This document shows, piece by piece, positions 43,303-52,129 of a stretch of 64,000 nucleotides of DNA. Position 1 is the first letter of the stretch. Every line of letters begins with the position of its first letter. The notes below the pieces were generated by a model. That model did no database searches. It saw only the letters and a program-made list of their open reading frames with translations, and was not told where the DNA came from. The translations under genes were made by a program, and so were the position numbers. Source of the DNA: an unicellular cyanobacterium SU3 (GTDB lineage Bacteria; Cyanobacteriota; Cyanobacteriia; Cyanobacteriales; Microcystaceae); NCBI GenBank assembly GCA_002172675.1, contig NETF01000061.1, forward strand, positions 16,682 through 80,681, in the 5' to 3' direction.

Positions 43303-44340
43303 TTATCGCTGAGTAATGAGTAAATAAATAAAGTAAGGTGCGCCAATAATAGCAGTAATGATACCACAAGGAATTTCAATAGGTGCAAATAATAATCGAC
43401 CTAATAAATCTGCTAACATTACCATTAATCCGCCCATTAATGCGGCTGTGGGTAGCAACCCTTGATGAGATACTCCGACTAAACGACGAGAGAGATGGGG
43501 AGTCATAAAACCCACAAACCCCACCGCGCCAGCGGTTGCTACAGAAGCACCGGCTAAAGCAACACAAATCAATAATAATGCCCCTCGCTGCCATTCTACG
43601 GTGCTTCCTAACCCTTTCGCTACATCATCCCCTAACTGTAATGTATTTAAGTCAGAAGCCATTAAAAAGGCTAAAATACTACCTACAATAATCCAAGGAA
43701 ATAGGGTTATAAAATGCTCCCAAGTACGTCCATAAACACTCCCAGTTAACCATAGTAAAGCTTGAGAAACACTATTGATTTCTCCAAAGGTAATCATCAA
43801 ATTAATTAAAGCACCAATAATTAAATTAAAGCTGATACCTACTAAAACTAACCTCACAGGAGAACTTCCATTTTGCCATGCCACAAAATAGATGAGAATG
43901 GAAACAGTTAATCCCCCTAAAAATGCAGCAATGGGTAACATTTGCATCGAAAAGGAAGGGACAAGAATCAATAAAGTGACTGTAGCTAAAACTGCTCCTG
44001 CATTGACTCCGATGATACTAGGCGCAGCTAAAGGATTACGAGTAATGCCTTGGGTAATCGTTCCTGCTATGGCCAATCCTACCCCAACTAACCAGGCAAT
44101 TAATATTCTCGGCAGTCGTAAGGTTTTAATAATGAAAGCATCTTCTATATTATTATGATTAAGTCCTAAAATAATCTTACTAACTTCTACGGGATTGATA
44201 AATGTTTCACCTTGAGAGAGACTAATAATAATGACAAATAAGCTAATTAGCAACAAGCTTCCTAAGACAATCGGGACTCGTTTATCTAAGCGAAATGATA
44301 TCGGGATTTTTGAACTACGAAAGGTTAACCAAGGATTCAT
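43303..44340 (-). CDS. Iron-siderophore ABC permease 2 (FecCD family)
   Basis: A 345-residue inner-membrane permease with 9-10 transmembrane helices. FecCD signatures are ILIAWLVGVGLAIAGTITQG, NPLAAPSIIGVNAGAVLATV and GFVGFMTPHLSRRLVGVSHQ (the EAA-like loop that contacts the ATPase). Partner of the permease at 44348-45358, from which it is separated by only 7 bases. Such permease pairs are usual for ferric siderophore and cobalamin importers. Confidence 0.93.
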   Translation of the reverse strand: MNPWLTFRSSKIPISFRLDKRVPIVLGSLLLISLFVIIISLSQGETFINPVEVSKIILGLNHNNIEDAFIIKTLRLPRILIAWLVGVGLAIAGTITQGITRNPLAAPSIIGVNAGAVLATVTLLILVPSFSMQMLPIAAFLGGLTVSILIYFVAWQNGSSPVRLVLVGISFNLIIGALINLMITFGEINSVSQALLWLTGSVYGRTWEHFITLFPWIIVGSILAFLMASDLNTLQLGDDVAKGLGSTVEWQRGALLLICVALAGASVATAGAVGFVGFMTPHLSRRLVGVSHQGLLPTAALMGGLMVMLADLLGRLLFAPIEIPCGIITAIIGAPYFIYLLITQR

Positions 44341-44347
44341 TTTTTCA

Positions 44348-45358
44348 TTAAACAGTTTTGACTTTTTGACGAATTAAATAAATTAAAAAGGGGCTACCGA
44401 TCAAAGGCATAATTAAACCGACAGGAATTTCTTGAGGTTGTAAAATAAGACGGGCAATCGTATCAGTAATTAACAATAAAATGGCTCCAAAAATCGCACT
44501 ATATGGTAGTATCCAACGGTAATCAATTCCCACCAAAAAACGAACAATATGGGGAATAATTAAACCAATAAATCCAATTGGTCCAGCTAGGGCAACACTT
44601 CCCCCTGCTAACAAGATGATACTAATAGCAGCTATCACTTTTATCCAAGCTGTTTCTTGACCTAATCCTAGGGCCATATCATCCCCAAAACTAAGAATAG
44701 TTAGGTGTTTTCCTAGGGCAAAAGCTAATAATAATCCTATTAGTAAATAAGGAAAAATTTGTAATAATAACTCTATATTTTTTCCTCCCACTGAACCCGC
44801 TAACCAAAACCGAATTTCACTTAAAGCAGTTTGATTAACAATTAAAATTCCACTGGTTAAAGAACCCATAAAAGCGGTTAAAGCTGCCCCTGCTAAAGTT
44901 AAGTTCAAGGGGGTAATTCCTCCTTTTCCTAATGCAGCCACTCCATAGACAACTATAGCGGTAATTCCTGCTCCTAAAAAAGCAAAAACAGCATAAAACC
45001 CTAACGAACTGTTACCTATTATTGATGTAGCTAAAACCACCATAAAAGAAGCCCCGGCATTAATCCCTAAGATGCTAGGAGAGGCTAATGGATTTTGAGT
45101 AATGCCTTGCATTAATGTTCCTGAAACTGCTAAAGCTGCCCCCACAAATAAAGCAACCAGCGATCGCGGAATTCTCACCGTTCTGATAATTAAATGTTCC
45201 GTGGAACTATCAAAAGAAAAAATTGCTTGATAAATCTGATGCCAAGAAACATCAGCCACTCCCAAGGTAATATTAATGATAAAACAAATCATTAATAGAC
45301 CCAAAGATATTATTAACCCAGGAAATAAAAAAGAAGGCGATCGCTTTAAGGTTGTCAT
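44348..45358 (-). CDS. Iron-siderophore ABC permease 1 (FecCD family)
   Basis: A 336-residue permease of the same family: SLVALFVGAALAVSGTLMQG, NPLASPSILGINAGASFMVV and GFIGLIIPHIVRFLVGIDYR. About ten membrane helices. It probably forms the heterodimeric channel with the 43303-44340 product and with the FecE-like ATPase. It lies between the MORN gene (24 bases) and the second permease (7 bases), consistent with one operon. Confidence 0.93.
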   Translation of the reverse strand: MTTLKRSPSFLFPGLIISLGLLMICFIINITLGVADVSWHQIYQAIFSFDSSTEHLIIRTVRIPRSLVALFVGAALAVSGTLMQGITQNPLASPSILGINAGASFMVVLATSIIGNSSLGFYAVFAFLGAGITAIVVYGVAALGKGGITPLNLTLAGAALTAFMGSLTSGILIVNQTALSEIRFWLAGSVGGKNIELLLQIFPYLLIGLLLAFALGKHLTILSFGDDMALGLGQETAWIKVIAAISIILLAGGSVALAGPIGFIGLIIPHIVRFLVGIDYRWILPYSAIFGAILLLITDTIARLILQPQEIPVGLIMPLIGSPFLIYLIRQKVKTV

Positions 45359-45382
45359 GACTAAATAATATTGATAATTTAA

Positions 45383-46447
45383 TTATTGCATTTGACCATT
45401 TGCCCAAGTTCCTTCAACTTTTGTACCATCAGAGAAGATATAAACCCCTGATCCATGTTGTTCACCATTTTTAAATTCACCTTGATACTTATCTCCATCA
45501 GCATAGTTACACATTCCTTCACCGTTTAATTCACCGGCTTGAAATTCTCCTTCACAGCGATCGCCATTAGCAAAAGAATAAACCCCTTCGCCATTAAATT
45601 TTCCTTGTTGGAATTCCCCTTTATAAACATTACCGTTAGCAAAAGTATAAGTGCCTTGGCCATGAAATTGTCCGTCTTTAAATTGACCTTGATAAGTATT
45701 GCCGTTAGCAAAGGTATAGGTTCCTTCTCCTTCAGGTTTTCCCTGAGCAAATTCCCCTTTATAAACATTTCCATTGTCATAAGTTCTTACTCCTTGACCA
45801 TGAAATTGTCCGTTTTGAAACTCTCCTTCATAACTCCCCCCATCAGCAAAAATATATTTACCTTCTCCGTGGGGTTGAGCTTCTTTTAATTGTCCTTCAT
45901 AACGATTACCATTTTCATATTCACAGGTTCCTTCACCGTTAACAGTGCCATTACTAACTTCACCAGAACATTGATTACCATTAGCAAAGATAAAGGTTCC
46001 TTCTCCACTGGGATTCCCATCAACAAATTCCCCTTTATACTGTCCTCCATCACTAATAATATAAACCCCCTGACCATTAGGTTTTCCTTCCTCAAATTCT
46101 CCTTCGTATTTATCCCCATTGGCAAAAATTCTTACTCCTTCTCCGCTAATATTGCCCTCTTTAAATTCTCCTTCATAACTTCCCCCATCCGCGAAGGTGT
46201 ATTTTCCTTGACCGTCTTTTTTGCCATCGGTAAAATTGCCTTCATATTTATCTCCATTGGCATAATCACAAACCACTTCACCATTTAGTTTTCCGTCCGT
46301 CATTGTGCCTTCACACTTTCCCCCATCGGGTAAGGTAATCACTGCTGCTTGAGCCATTAAAAAAGGGTTTATGTAACCTGTGATTTCCAAAGCCGCAGCC
46401 ATTAAAACAGCGAAACTAACTTGTTTAAATAGGGTTTTTTCCATCAT
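45383..46447 (-). CDS. MORN-repeat protein
   Basis: A 354-residue secreted or membrane-bound protein. An N-terminal hydrophobic signal region (SFAVLMAAALEITGYINPFL) is followed by 13 complete and one partial MORN repeats of 23 residues, each of the form G-x-x-Y-x-G-E-F-x-x-G-x-x-x-G-x-G (for example GSYEGEFKEGNISGEGVRIF). Two repeats (GNQCSGEV..., GDRCEGEF...) carry Cys in place of the Tyr, possibly forming disulfides. MORN repeats bind membranes or scaffold proteins in other systems. Its place between tonB and the FecCD permeases is unusual; function in the siderophore system is not established. Confidence 0.85.
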   Translation of the reverse strand: MMEKTLFKQVSFAVLMAAALEITGYINPFLMAQAAVITLPDGGKCEGTMTDGKLNGEVVCDYANGDKYEGNFTDGKKDGQGKYTFADGGSYEGEFKEGNISGEGVRIFANGDKYEGEFEEGKPNGQGVYIISDGGQYKGEFVDGNPSGEGTFIFANGNQCSGEVSNGTVNGEGTCEYENGNRYEGQLKEAQPHGEGKYIFADGGSYEGEFQNGQFHGQGVRTYDNGNVYKGEFAQGKPEGEGTYTFANGNTYQGQFKDGQFHGQGTYTFANGNVYKGEFQQGKFNGEGVYSFANGDRCEGEFQAGELNGEGMCNYADGDKYQGEFKNGEQHGSGVYIFSDGTKVEGTWANGQMQ

Positions 46448-46525
46448 GAAATCTCCGAATAAATAAATGGTTTAAATCATTAGATATTGTCACAGTAGAG
46501 GCTTAATATTATTAAGCCCATATAC

Positions 46526-48091
46526 CTATTCTGATGAGGGAAGGGGTTCTAAAGGCGGTAAAGAAGGTTCCGGTGGAGGTTCGGGTGCTTGTTGTTGAGC
46601 CTCCATTTCAGCCTGACGTTGAGCTTCTTCTTCCTCTCGTTGACGTTGAGCCTCCATTTCAGCCTGACGTTGAGCTTCTTCTTCCTCTCGTTGACGTTGA
46701 GCCTCCATTTCAGCCTGACGTTGGGCTTCTTCTGCTTCTCGTTGACGTTGAGCTTCTTCTTCCTCTCGTTGACGTTGAGCCTCTTCTGCTTCTCGTTGAC
46801 GTTGAGCCTCCATTTCAGCTTGACGCTCTCTTTCTCTTTCTCTTGCTCGTCGCTGACGCTCGATTTCTTCTTGTCTGCGTCTGGCTTCTTCCTCGAAGTT
46901 ACTGCCTTCTTGGGCAAAAGTAATGGCTAACTGTAACCGTCGTCGGTTGCCAGACGGACAGCGAATATTTCTGGCGGTGTCAATGGCGATTTTATCCAAA
47001 GCCGGATAACCACTGGATGTCTTGATGTTGGCACTGGTAACACTGCCACTACTATTCGTAACCACCTCTACCACTGGCCTTGCTTCAATGCCTTGATTTG
47101 CTAAAGATGAGGGAAAATCAGGCTCTCCCGGAGGGGTGCAACCTGCTCCGGAGGTACTTTCCCCAGAAGAATTTCCTGCTGGTTTCGAGGGAACCCCCCG
47201 ATTAGCGGCCACAGCACCACCTCCAGGGTTGCCGGGGTTATTGCCTGTGCTACTTCCTTGACCGGGACTATTGCCACTACCACCCTGTAATCCTTCTCTG
47301 AGTTGCCCTGCGCCTCCGGATGAAGATGAGTTAAGGGCTTGGGTAGAACTCCCACCACCGAAAGGTTTAGAACGATTGGCAGAAACCCCTCCAGGGTTGC
47401 CAGGATTCCCTTGAGGGTTACTGCTTTCTGGAGATGAAGTAGAGGATGGGTTGCCCCTCATACGGTTCCCCAAATCTGTCGTGGTGTTGGTTAAGGGGTT
47501 AGAGGTAGCGGTAGGACGGTCTGGAACAGAACGGCTAATGGTCGGTTCTGTCACTGTTTCTGTGGGTGACGGTGTGTCTTGTTCGGGCTGTGTTGCTTCT
47601 TGTAAGGGTTCAGGAACAGGAGTCGGGGGTAAGTTGGCAATAGGTTCGGGAAGGTTGGGTTCGGGTTGGGGTTCAGGTTCTGGTGCCGGTTCAGGAGGGG
47701 TGACACTTGGTGACGGGGGTGGTGGGGTCATCTGCGCCACTTCTGGCTGTATGGGTGTAGGGGGTTGTGGTTGGCTAGAGGAACTAGAGGCGGCTTGTTG
47801 CGTTTCTTGAGTTTGTTCGAGTTCAGGTAAGGGGTCAGGGGTTAATTTTGTTTCTAGTTCGGGTTCGGGTTCGGGTTTGGGTTCAGGTTCAATTTTTTCG
47901 GGTTCAGGTTCTTCAACAAAAATTAATTCGATGGGTTCTGCGGTCACTGTTTCAGGTTTTGGCAGCAAGCTTAAACTGACAATTATACCTGCGTGTAAAA
48001 CGACGGAACCTCCTAACCCATAGAGAATAAGCTTTTTGAGGGTTTTTTGTTCTTGATTACGTTGTTCGTTACAAAGGTTAGTTAGGGTCAT
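46526..48091 (-). CDS. tonB: TonB-like energy transducer with unusual C-terminal tail
   Basis: A 521-residue protein. A membrane helix (LILYGLGGSVVLHAGIIVSL, 21-40) is followed by a Pro/Glu-rich periplasmic spacer (EPEPEKIEPEPKPEPEPELE; many PEP repeats), a Gly/Ser/Asn-rich linker, and the TonB C-terminal domain (about 320-395: PDFPSSLANQGIEARPVVEV; DTARNIRCPSGNRRRLQLAI). Unlike standard TonB proteins, where that domain is the end, about 110 residues of Glu/Arg/Gln-rich coiled coil (EEEAQRQAEMEAQRQR) and a Pro-rich end follow. It would use ExbBD proton force to power the receptor. Its upstream spacer has a Fur-like site. Confidence 0.8.
   Translation of the reverse strand: MTLTNLCNEQRNQEQKTLKKLILYGLGGSVVLHAGIIVSLSLLPKPETVTAEPIELIFVEEPEPEKIEPEPKPEPEPELETKLTPDPLPELEQTQETQQAASSSSSQPQPPTPIQPEVAQMTPPPPSPSVTPPEPAPEPEPQPEPNLPEPIANLPPTPVPEPLQEATQPEQDTPSPTETVTEPTISRSVPDRPTATSNPLTNTTTDLGNRMRGNPSSTSSPESSNPQGNPGNPGGVSANRSKPFGGGSSTQALNSSSSGGAGQLREGLQGGSGNSPGQGSSTGNNPGNPGGGAVAANRGVPSKPAGNSSGESTSGAGCTPPGEPDFPSSLANQGIEARPVVEVVTNSSGSVTSANIKTSSGYPALDKIAIDTARNIRCPSGNRRRLQLAITFAQEGSNFEEEARRRQEEIERQRRARERERERQAEMEAQRQREAEEAQRQREEEEAQRQREAEEAQRQAEMEAQRQREEEEAQRQAEMEAQRQREEEEAQRQAEMEAQQQAPEPPPEPSLPPLEPLPSSE
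46600..46830 (-). repeat. 51-bp tandem repeat in the tonB coding region
   Basis: Three tandem copies of a 51-base unit (from gcctccatttcagcctgacg), each encoding 17 residues of the form RQREEEEAQRQAEMEAQ, followed by shorter derivatives. High DNA identity suggests recent expansion. The opposite strand also shows open frames because of the repeat, but these are artefacts. Confidence 0.8.
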
Positions 48092-48505
48092 GGTCGCACA
48101 ATATACTTAGAAATTCTTGTTAAATCTTTGATCTCAATGAAATCAGAGATTTTTCCCAACAAGCAGAGGATAGCTTTTATAAGTTACTGATAATTATATG
48201 CAATAAAATCTAGTTTAATCTAGTATAAATATATTTTTTTTGCAAGGCTTATTATAAAGATTTTCTTAACTAAATCTTGCATAAGTTGCAGGATTCAGGC
48301 TGTAGGATGTTGGAAAACTACCCACCGAGAGAAGGAATGATAAGAAAAGATTATAAGTTTATCAGAATCTATGATATATTGTATTTTCACAATTGACAAG
48401 ACTTATCAAAAATTGGTTAACTATGAATAAAACACTATATTGAAATTATTTCTCAACTTTTGTGTTCAATTTGTTTCTCTGTATGTCTTTTAGGTCAGTG
48501 TTATT
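48092..48505. other. Spacer between tonB and the sucrase/ferredoxin-like gene
   Basis: This AT-rich spacer serves both divergent genes. A Fur-like sequence TGATAATTATATGCA lies at 48188-48202 (left half matches the Fur half-site TGATAAT exactly, right half weakly). A run of TATAAATATATTTTTTTT (48223-48241) is typical of AT-rich promoters. No RNA gene was seen. Confidence 0.4.
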
Positions 48506-49516
48506 ATGAATGTTAAAGATTTAGTTGATTGTCAGTTGTGTTCTGTTGTTTCTAAAAGTAATGGGGAAGACCCAATTGGAACAGCAAAACATTGTCATGG
48601 GTGGTTAATAATAGAATGGCCCCAACCTTGGATTATAAAGGATTTAATGAGTAATCCATTGATAGGAAAAATTTTTGCTTTAATTCAACAATGTCAGCAA
48701 GAGCAAGGGGTTAACATACAACCTCTATTAATTGCGCCTGATGCCAACTATTCTGTTAAGAATAACTCTCGTATTATATACTATCAAAGACCGAATAACA
48801 TTCCTTTCGCTGATTACAAAAAACAAGAATTTTTATTACCTCAAGAAAAGATTGTTTCTTTAATAATAGCCTTATTAATAGATTCGGATAAGTTATCTCA
48901 ATTTGATGCTTATAAACAGTCAACCAATGATATTAGAGATATCTTAGTGTGTACTCACGGAAACGTTGATTTAGCTTGTTCTCGTTTTGGATTTCCTATT
49001 TACGATCGCCTCAAAAAACAATATACAATTAACAATGATAATCTTCGTGTTTGGCGTTGTTCTCATTTTGGGGGTCATCGATTTGCCCCTACTTTAATTG
49101 ATTTTCCTATGGGTCAAGTTTGGGGACATTTAGATGTAGAGATTCTGGATCATTTGATTAATAGACAAGGAAATGTAGAACAACTCCGTCCTTTTTATCG
49201 AGGTTGGACAGGATTAAGTCAATTTGGCCAAATAGTTGAACGAGACTTATGGATGAAATGGGGTTGGCCGTGGCTAGATTACAAAAAATCTGAACACATT
49301 ATCCAACAATATCCTAACAATAATATAGATGATCTTAAGTGGATTGAACTATCCTTAGAAGCCATTTCACCAGACAATAAAATAAAATATAGTTATCAAG
49401 CAAAGGTAGAAGTTTCAGGAGAAATAGAAACTCTCACAAGTTCAGGCAAAAAGCCTAGTTTAGTTAAGCAATATGCTGTTTCTCAATGTGAGGAAATTGT
49501 TAAAGAAGTAGGATAA
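48506..49516 (+). CDS. Sucrase/ferredoxin-like family protein
   Basis: A 336-residue protein of the sucraseferredoxin-like (thioredoxin-fold) family. Characteristic segments are VCTHGNVDLACSRFGFPIYD with Cys pairs of a [2Fe-2S]-type or thioredoxin-like centre, and WRCSHFGGHRFAPTLIDFPM with another Cys and His. The name comes from a historical mislabelling; the true role is unknown, but these genes often neighbour siderophore systems in cyanobacteria. It is on the opposite strand from the surrounding iron genes. It might act in release or reduction of iron, which is inference. Confidence 0.7.
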   Translation: MNVKDLVDCQLCSVVSKSNGEDPIGTAKHCHGWLIIEWPQPWIIKDLMSNPLIGKIFALIQQCQQEQGVNIQPLLIAPDANYSVKNNSRIIYYQRPNNIPFADYKKQEFLLPQEKIVSLIIALLIDSDKLSQFDAYKQSTNDIRDILVCTHGNVDLACSRFGFPIYDRLKKQYTINNDNLRVWRCSHFGGHRFAPTLIDFPMGQVWGHLDVEILDHLINRQGNVEQLRPFYRGWTGLSQFGQIVERDLWMKWGWPWLDYKKSEHIIQQYPNNNIDDLKWIELSLEAISPDNKIKYSYQAKVEVSGEIETLTSSGKKPSLVKQYAVSQCEEIVKEVG

Positions 49517-49521
49517 TTATT

Positions 49522-50733
49522 TTAAGGGATCATGTTTCTTTGACGAACCCCCAATAGTAATATAAAACTAGCTAGGATAGCCAAAAAACTTCCTAATAAA
49601 AAAGGAATTTGAGGATTCGCTGTTTCCCACACAAACCCTGCTAACAGATTAGCCGGCAATAAAATTATACCGATTACTAAATTAATAACACCAAATCCTG
49701 TACCTCTTAACTCTGAGGGAGTAACATCTGCCACCAAAGCTAACAAAATGCCTTGGCTCATACCCAAATAAACCCCATACAAAGCAAAAAGTCCCCAGAT
49801 TTGTTGAGGTTGCTGGACCCAAGCAAAACCCAGATAAACCAAGGAAAATAACCAAAATGCTACCACTAGGAGCTGCTTGCGACCCATACGATCCGATAAT
49901 AACCCTAAAGGATAGGCACTTAACATATAGGAAAAATTCATTACAATCATTGATAAAGGAATCCAAGCATTAGCAATGCCAATGTGTTGAGCTTTCAACA
50001 ATAAAAAGGCATCACTAAAATGACCTAAATTAAATAATGTGGCAGCCAAAACCAATACCCAATAATTGCGGCCAAGTTGTTGAAAAGTGTCCCATTGTAT
50101 AAGCTTGCTTCGTTTTTCTTTAGAGGAGGGGGTTTCTCGAATGCCTTTAACCAGTAGGCACACCGATATAATTCCTGAGACAAGAGCAACCCAAAACACC
50201 AGACGAAAATTTTGCCCAGAGATTAGTAGAATGATAGTTGCTACCAACGGGCCAGAAAACGCGCCAATGGTATCGAGGGTTTGACGTAACCCGTAAGCTG
50301 CCCCCCGTTGCTCTATTGGGGTAACATCTGCAACTAAAGCGTTACGGGGAGCGACCCGAATCCCTTTTCCTAGGCGATCGCCAAATCGCGCTACTAATAC
50401 CCATAAGGGACTATTAGCTAGGGCAAATAAGGGAATAATTGCTGTTGAAAGTCCGTATCCAAGGATTGCCAGTTCTTTGCGCCGTCCCCAATAATCACTT
50501 AATGCTCCTGAAAACAGTTTCAAAATCGAGGCGGTAGATTCAGCGATTCCTTCAATCAATCCTATGATACTGACATTAGCTCCTAAAACAGACACTAAAA
50601 ACAAGGGTAAAATCGATTGAATGGCTTTTGTTCCAAAATCCGTAAATAGACTAACTAAGCCCAAGATCCAGACGTTACGATGAATATTTTTTAATCGCTT
50701 CTTTGATTGGACTGAGGGTTTATGAGAAGACAT
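49522..50733 (-). CDS. MFS transporter
   Basis: A 403-residue inner-membrane protein with 12 predicted helices. The N-terminal half shows FGTKAIQSILPLFLVSVLGA, the conserved loop ALSDYWGRRKELAILGYGLS (motif A: G-x-x-x-D-R/Y-x-G-R-R), and the C half LLSDRMGRKQLLVVAFWLFS (second motif A). It resembles drug/siderophore exporters of the MFS_1 group. It lies next to another MFS gene and the iron-siderophore genes, so siderophore export or release is a reasonable guess. Confidence 0.85.
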   Translation of the reverse strand: MSSHKPSVQSKKRLKNIHRNVWILGLVSLFTDFGTKAIQSILPLFLVSVLGANVSIIGLIEGIAESTASILKLFSGALSDYWGRRKELAILGYGLSTAIIPLFALANSPLWVLVARFGDRLGKGIRVAPRNALVADVTPIEQRGAAYGLRQTLDTIGAFSGPLVATIILLISGQNFRLVFWVALVSGIISVCLLVKGIRETPSSKEKRSKLIQWDTFQQLGRNYWVLVLAATLFNLGHFSDAFLLLKAQHIGIANAWIPLSMIVMNFSYMLSAYPLGLLSDRMGRKQLLVVAFWLFSLVYLGFAWVQQPQQIWGLFALYGVYLGMSQGILLALVADVTPSELRGTGFGVINLVIGIILLPANLLAGFVWETANPQIPFLLGSFLAILASFILLLGVRQRNMIP

Positions 50734-50807
50734 AATAGTAATTGACAGTTATTAGTTACGATATTTTAGAAATTATTAATAATTAAAACCTTAATATTAT
50801 TGAGATA

Positions 50808-52127
50808 CTACGGTGTTTGCTCCAAAGAACTAGAATCATGATCAGGCAAATTTTTATCTAAATTTTGTAACAGAGGAAGACGATAACCCACTAAACAAAT
50901 TAAAACACCAATAGCTGATAATAAAGTCCATTGTAAAGCCATTCCTGAACCCTTTCCTGTGCCAAAAATTCCCCCTAAAAGGTTCGCTAAAACGGTTCCT
51001 TTCTCCATAGCTGGTTCAAAAACAAAATCCGCCAGTGGTCCACTAATAACTAAAGCTAACGTTAACACAATGTGAGTGATAAAAGAGCGAGCCGCAAACA
51101 CTTTTCCTTGTACAGAAGGTTCTACTTTGGAGAACCAAATACTTTGATAAAAACTACCTGGAAATAGAGCAAAGAAACCACAACCAAAAGCAGCAATCAT
51201 CCACACAATGGGATAAGCACCTAACCCTAACATCATCAAACTACCTAATTGTAAAATGCGACCCGATAATAGGTTATTAACACGATTTTTTGTACTACCC
51301 CAAACAGTCATAAAAACACCACTCAACATATTACCAAGTCCAAAAGTCATAAAAACACTACCTAAAACTTCTTCGTTGGCTTCACTTCTCGCTAAAATCA
51401 TAGGAGACAAAATAGTTACATTAGTATTTAAAATAAAAACATGAATTAGAAAAATACAAAGGACAGCCACTAAACTAGGTCGTTGACTTATATAACTAAA
51501 CCCAAACGTTAACTCTTGAGAAAAAGCTTTCCAGTTAGTCGTTTCTTTAGTTTGATTGGTAGGAGTAGAACCTTGAGGAATGGTGATGTAAATAATTGTC
51601 CCGATAGCAATAATAAATGTAATTAAATCAGCATAAAGAACCCCTGAAAATCCAAAATGAGCATAGAGAAAACCGGCGGCGATAGGAGCAACGGTAGCAG
51701 AAATTCCTGATTGTACTCCATTCATGGCACTCGCTCTTGTGTAGTGTTTTTTTGGAACCATTAAAGACACTAATGGAAGAAAAGCCAGGGTTTGAATCTG
51801 ACTAAATAACCCATTAATCGCACCCGTTACATATAAGTGCCAAATTTGCAAATGATTAGTAAAAAAAAGTAATAAAATAACGATAGTAGAAAGTCCAGCT
51901 ATACCATCACCAATTATTAATAATTTTTTGCGATCAAACCGATCAATAATAACCCCTGAAAATAAAGCTGCAATAATCCTAGGGGTTTGAGAAAAGAAAA
52001 GAAGCAAGGATAAAGGGGTCGCTTCTTGTGTCGTTTCCCAAGCCCAAATAATAATAGCAAAATTGGTCATTTCTGAGCCAATTGTAGAGGCGACTTGCCC
52101 CAACCAAATGATAAAAAAAGTGACCAT
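50808..52127 (-). CDS. MFS transporter, EntS-like (siderophore exporter type)
   Basis: A 439-residue membrane protein of the EntS/MFS_3 type. Hallmarks are FFIIWLGQVASTIGSEMTNF, then ATPLSLLLFFSQTPRIIAAL, RFDRKKLLIIGDGIAGLSTI and ASAMNGVQSGISATVAPIAA. These belong to enterobactin-exporter-like proteins. Only two bases separate its start from the stop of the substrate-binding protein gene (52130), so the two are translationally linked. Export of a siderophore or its precursor is inferred. Confidence 0.85.
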   Translation of the reverse strand: MVTFFIIWLGQVASTIGSEMTNFAIIIWAWETTQEATPLSLLLFFSQTPRIIAALFSGVIIDRFDRKKLLIIGDGIAGLSTIVILLLFFTNHLQIWHLYVTGAINGLFSQIQTLAFLPLVSLMVPKKHYTRASAMNGVQSGISATVAPIAAGFLYAHFGFSGVLYADLITFIIAIGTIIYITIPQGSTPTNQTKETTNWKAFSQELTFGFSYISQRPSLVAVLCIFLIHVFILNTNVTILSPMILARSEANEEVLGSVFMTFGLGNMLSGVFMTVWGSTKNRVNNLLSGRILQLGSLMMLGLGAYPIVWMIAAFGCGFFALFPGSFYQSIWFSKVEPSVQGKVFAARSFITHIVLTLALVISGPLADFVFEPAMEKGTVLANLLGGIFGTGKGSGMALQWTLLSAIGVLICLVGYRLPLLQNLDKNLPDHDSSSLEQTP

Positions 52128-52129
52128 AA

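Noticed and set aside
45526..46288. Several long open frames on both strands overlapping the MORN gene
   Set aside because: They come from the 69-base periodicity of the MORN repeats; the minus-strand MORN frame explains the region and the others have no protein-like composition.
46534..46930. Long Leu-rich and Lys-rich frames overlapping the tonB tail
   Set aside because: Shadows of the 51-base Glu/Gln/Arg repeat read in other frames; the simple repetitive composition is not a real protein.
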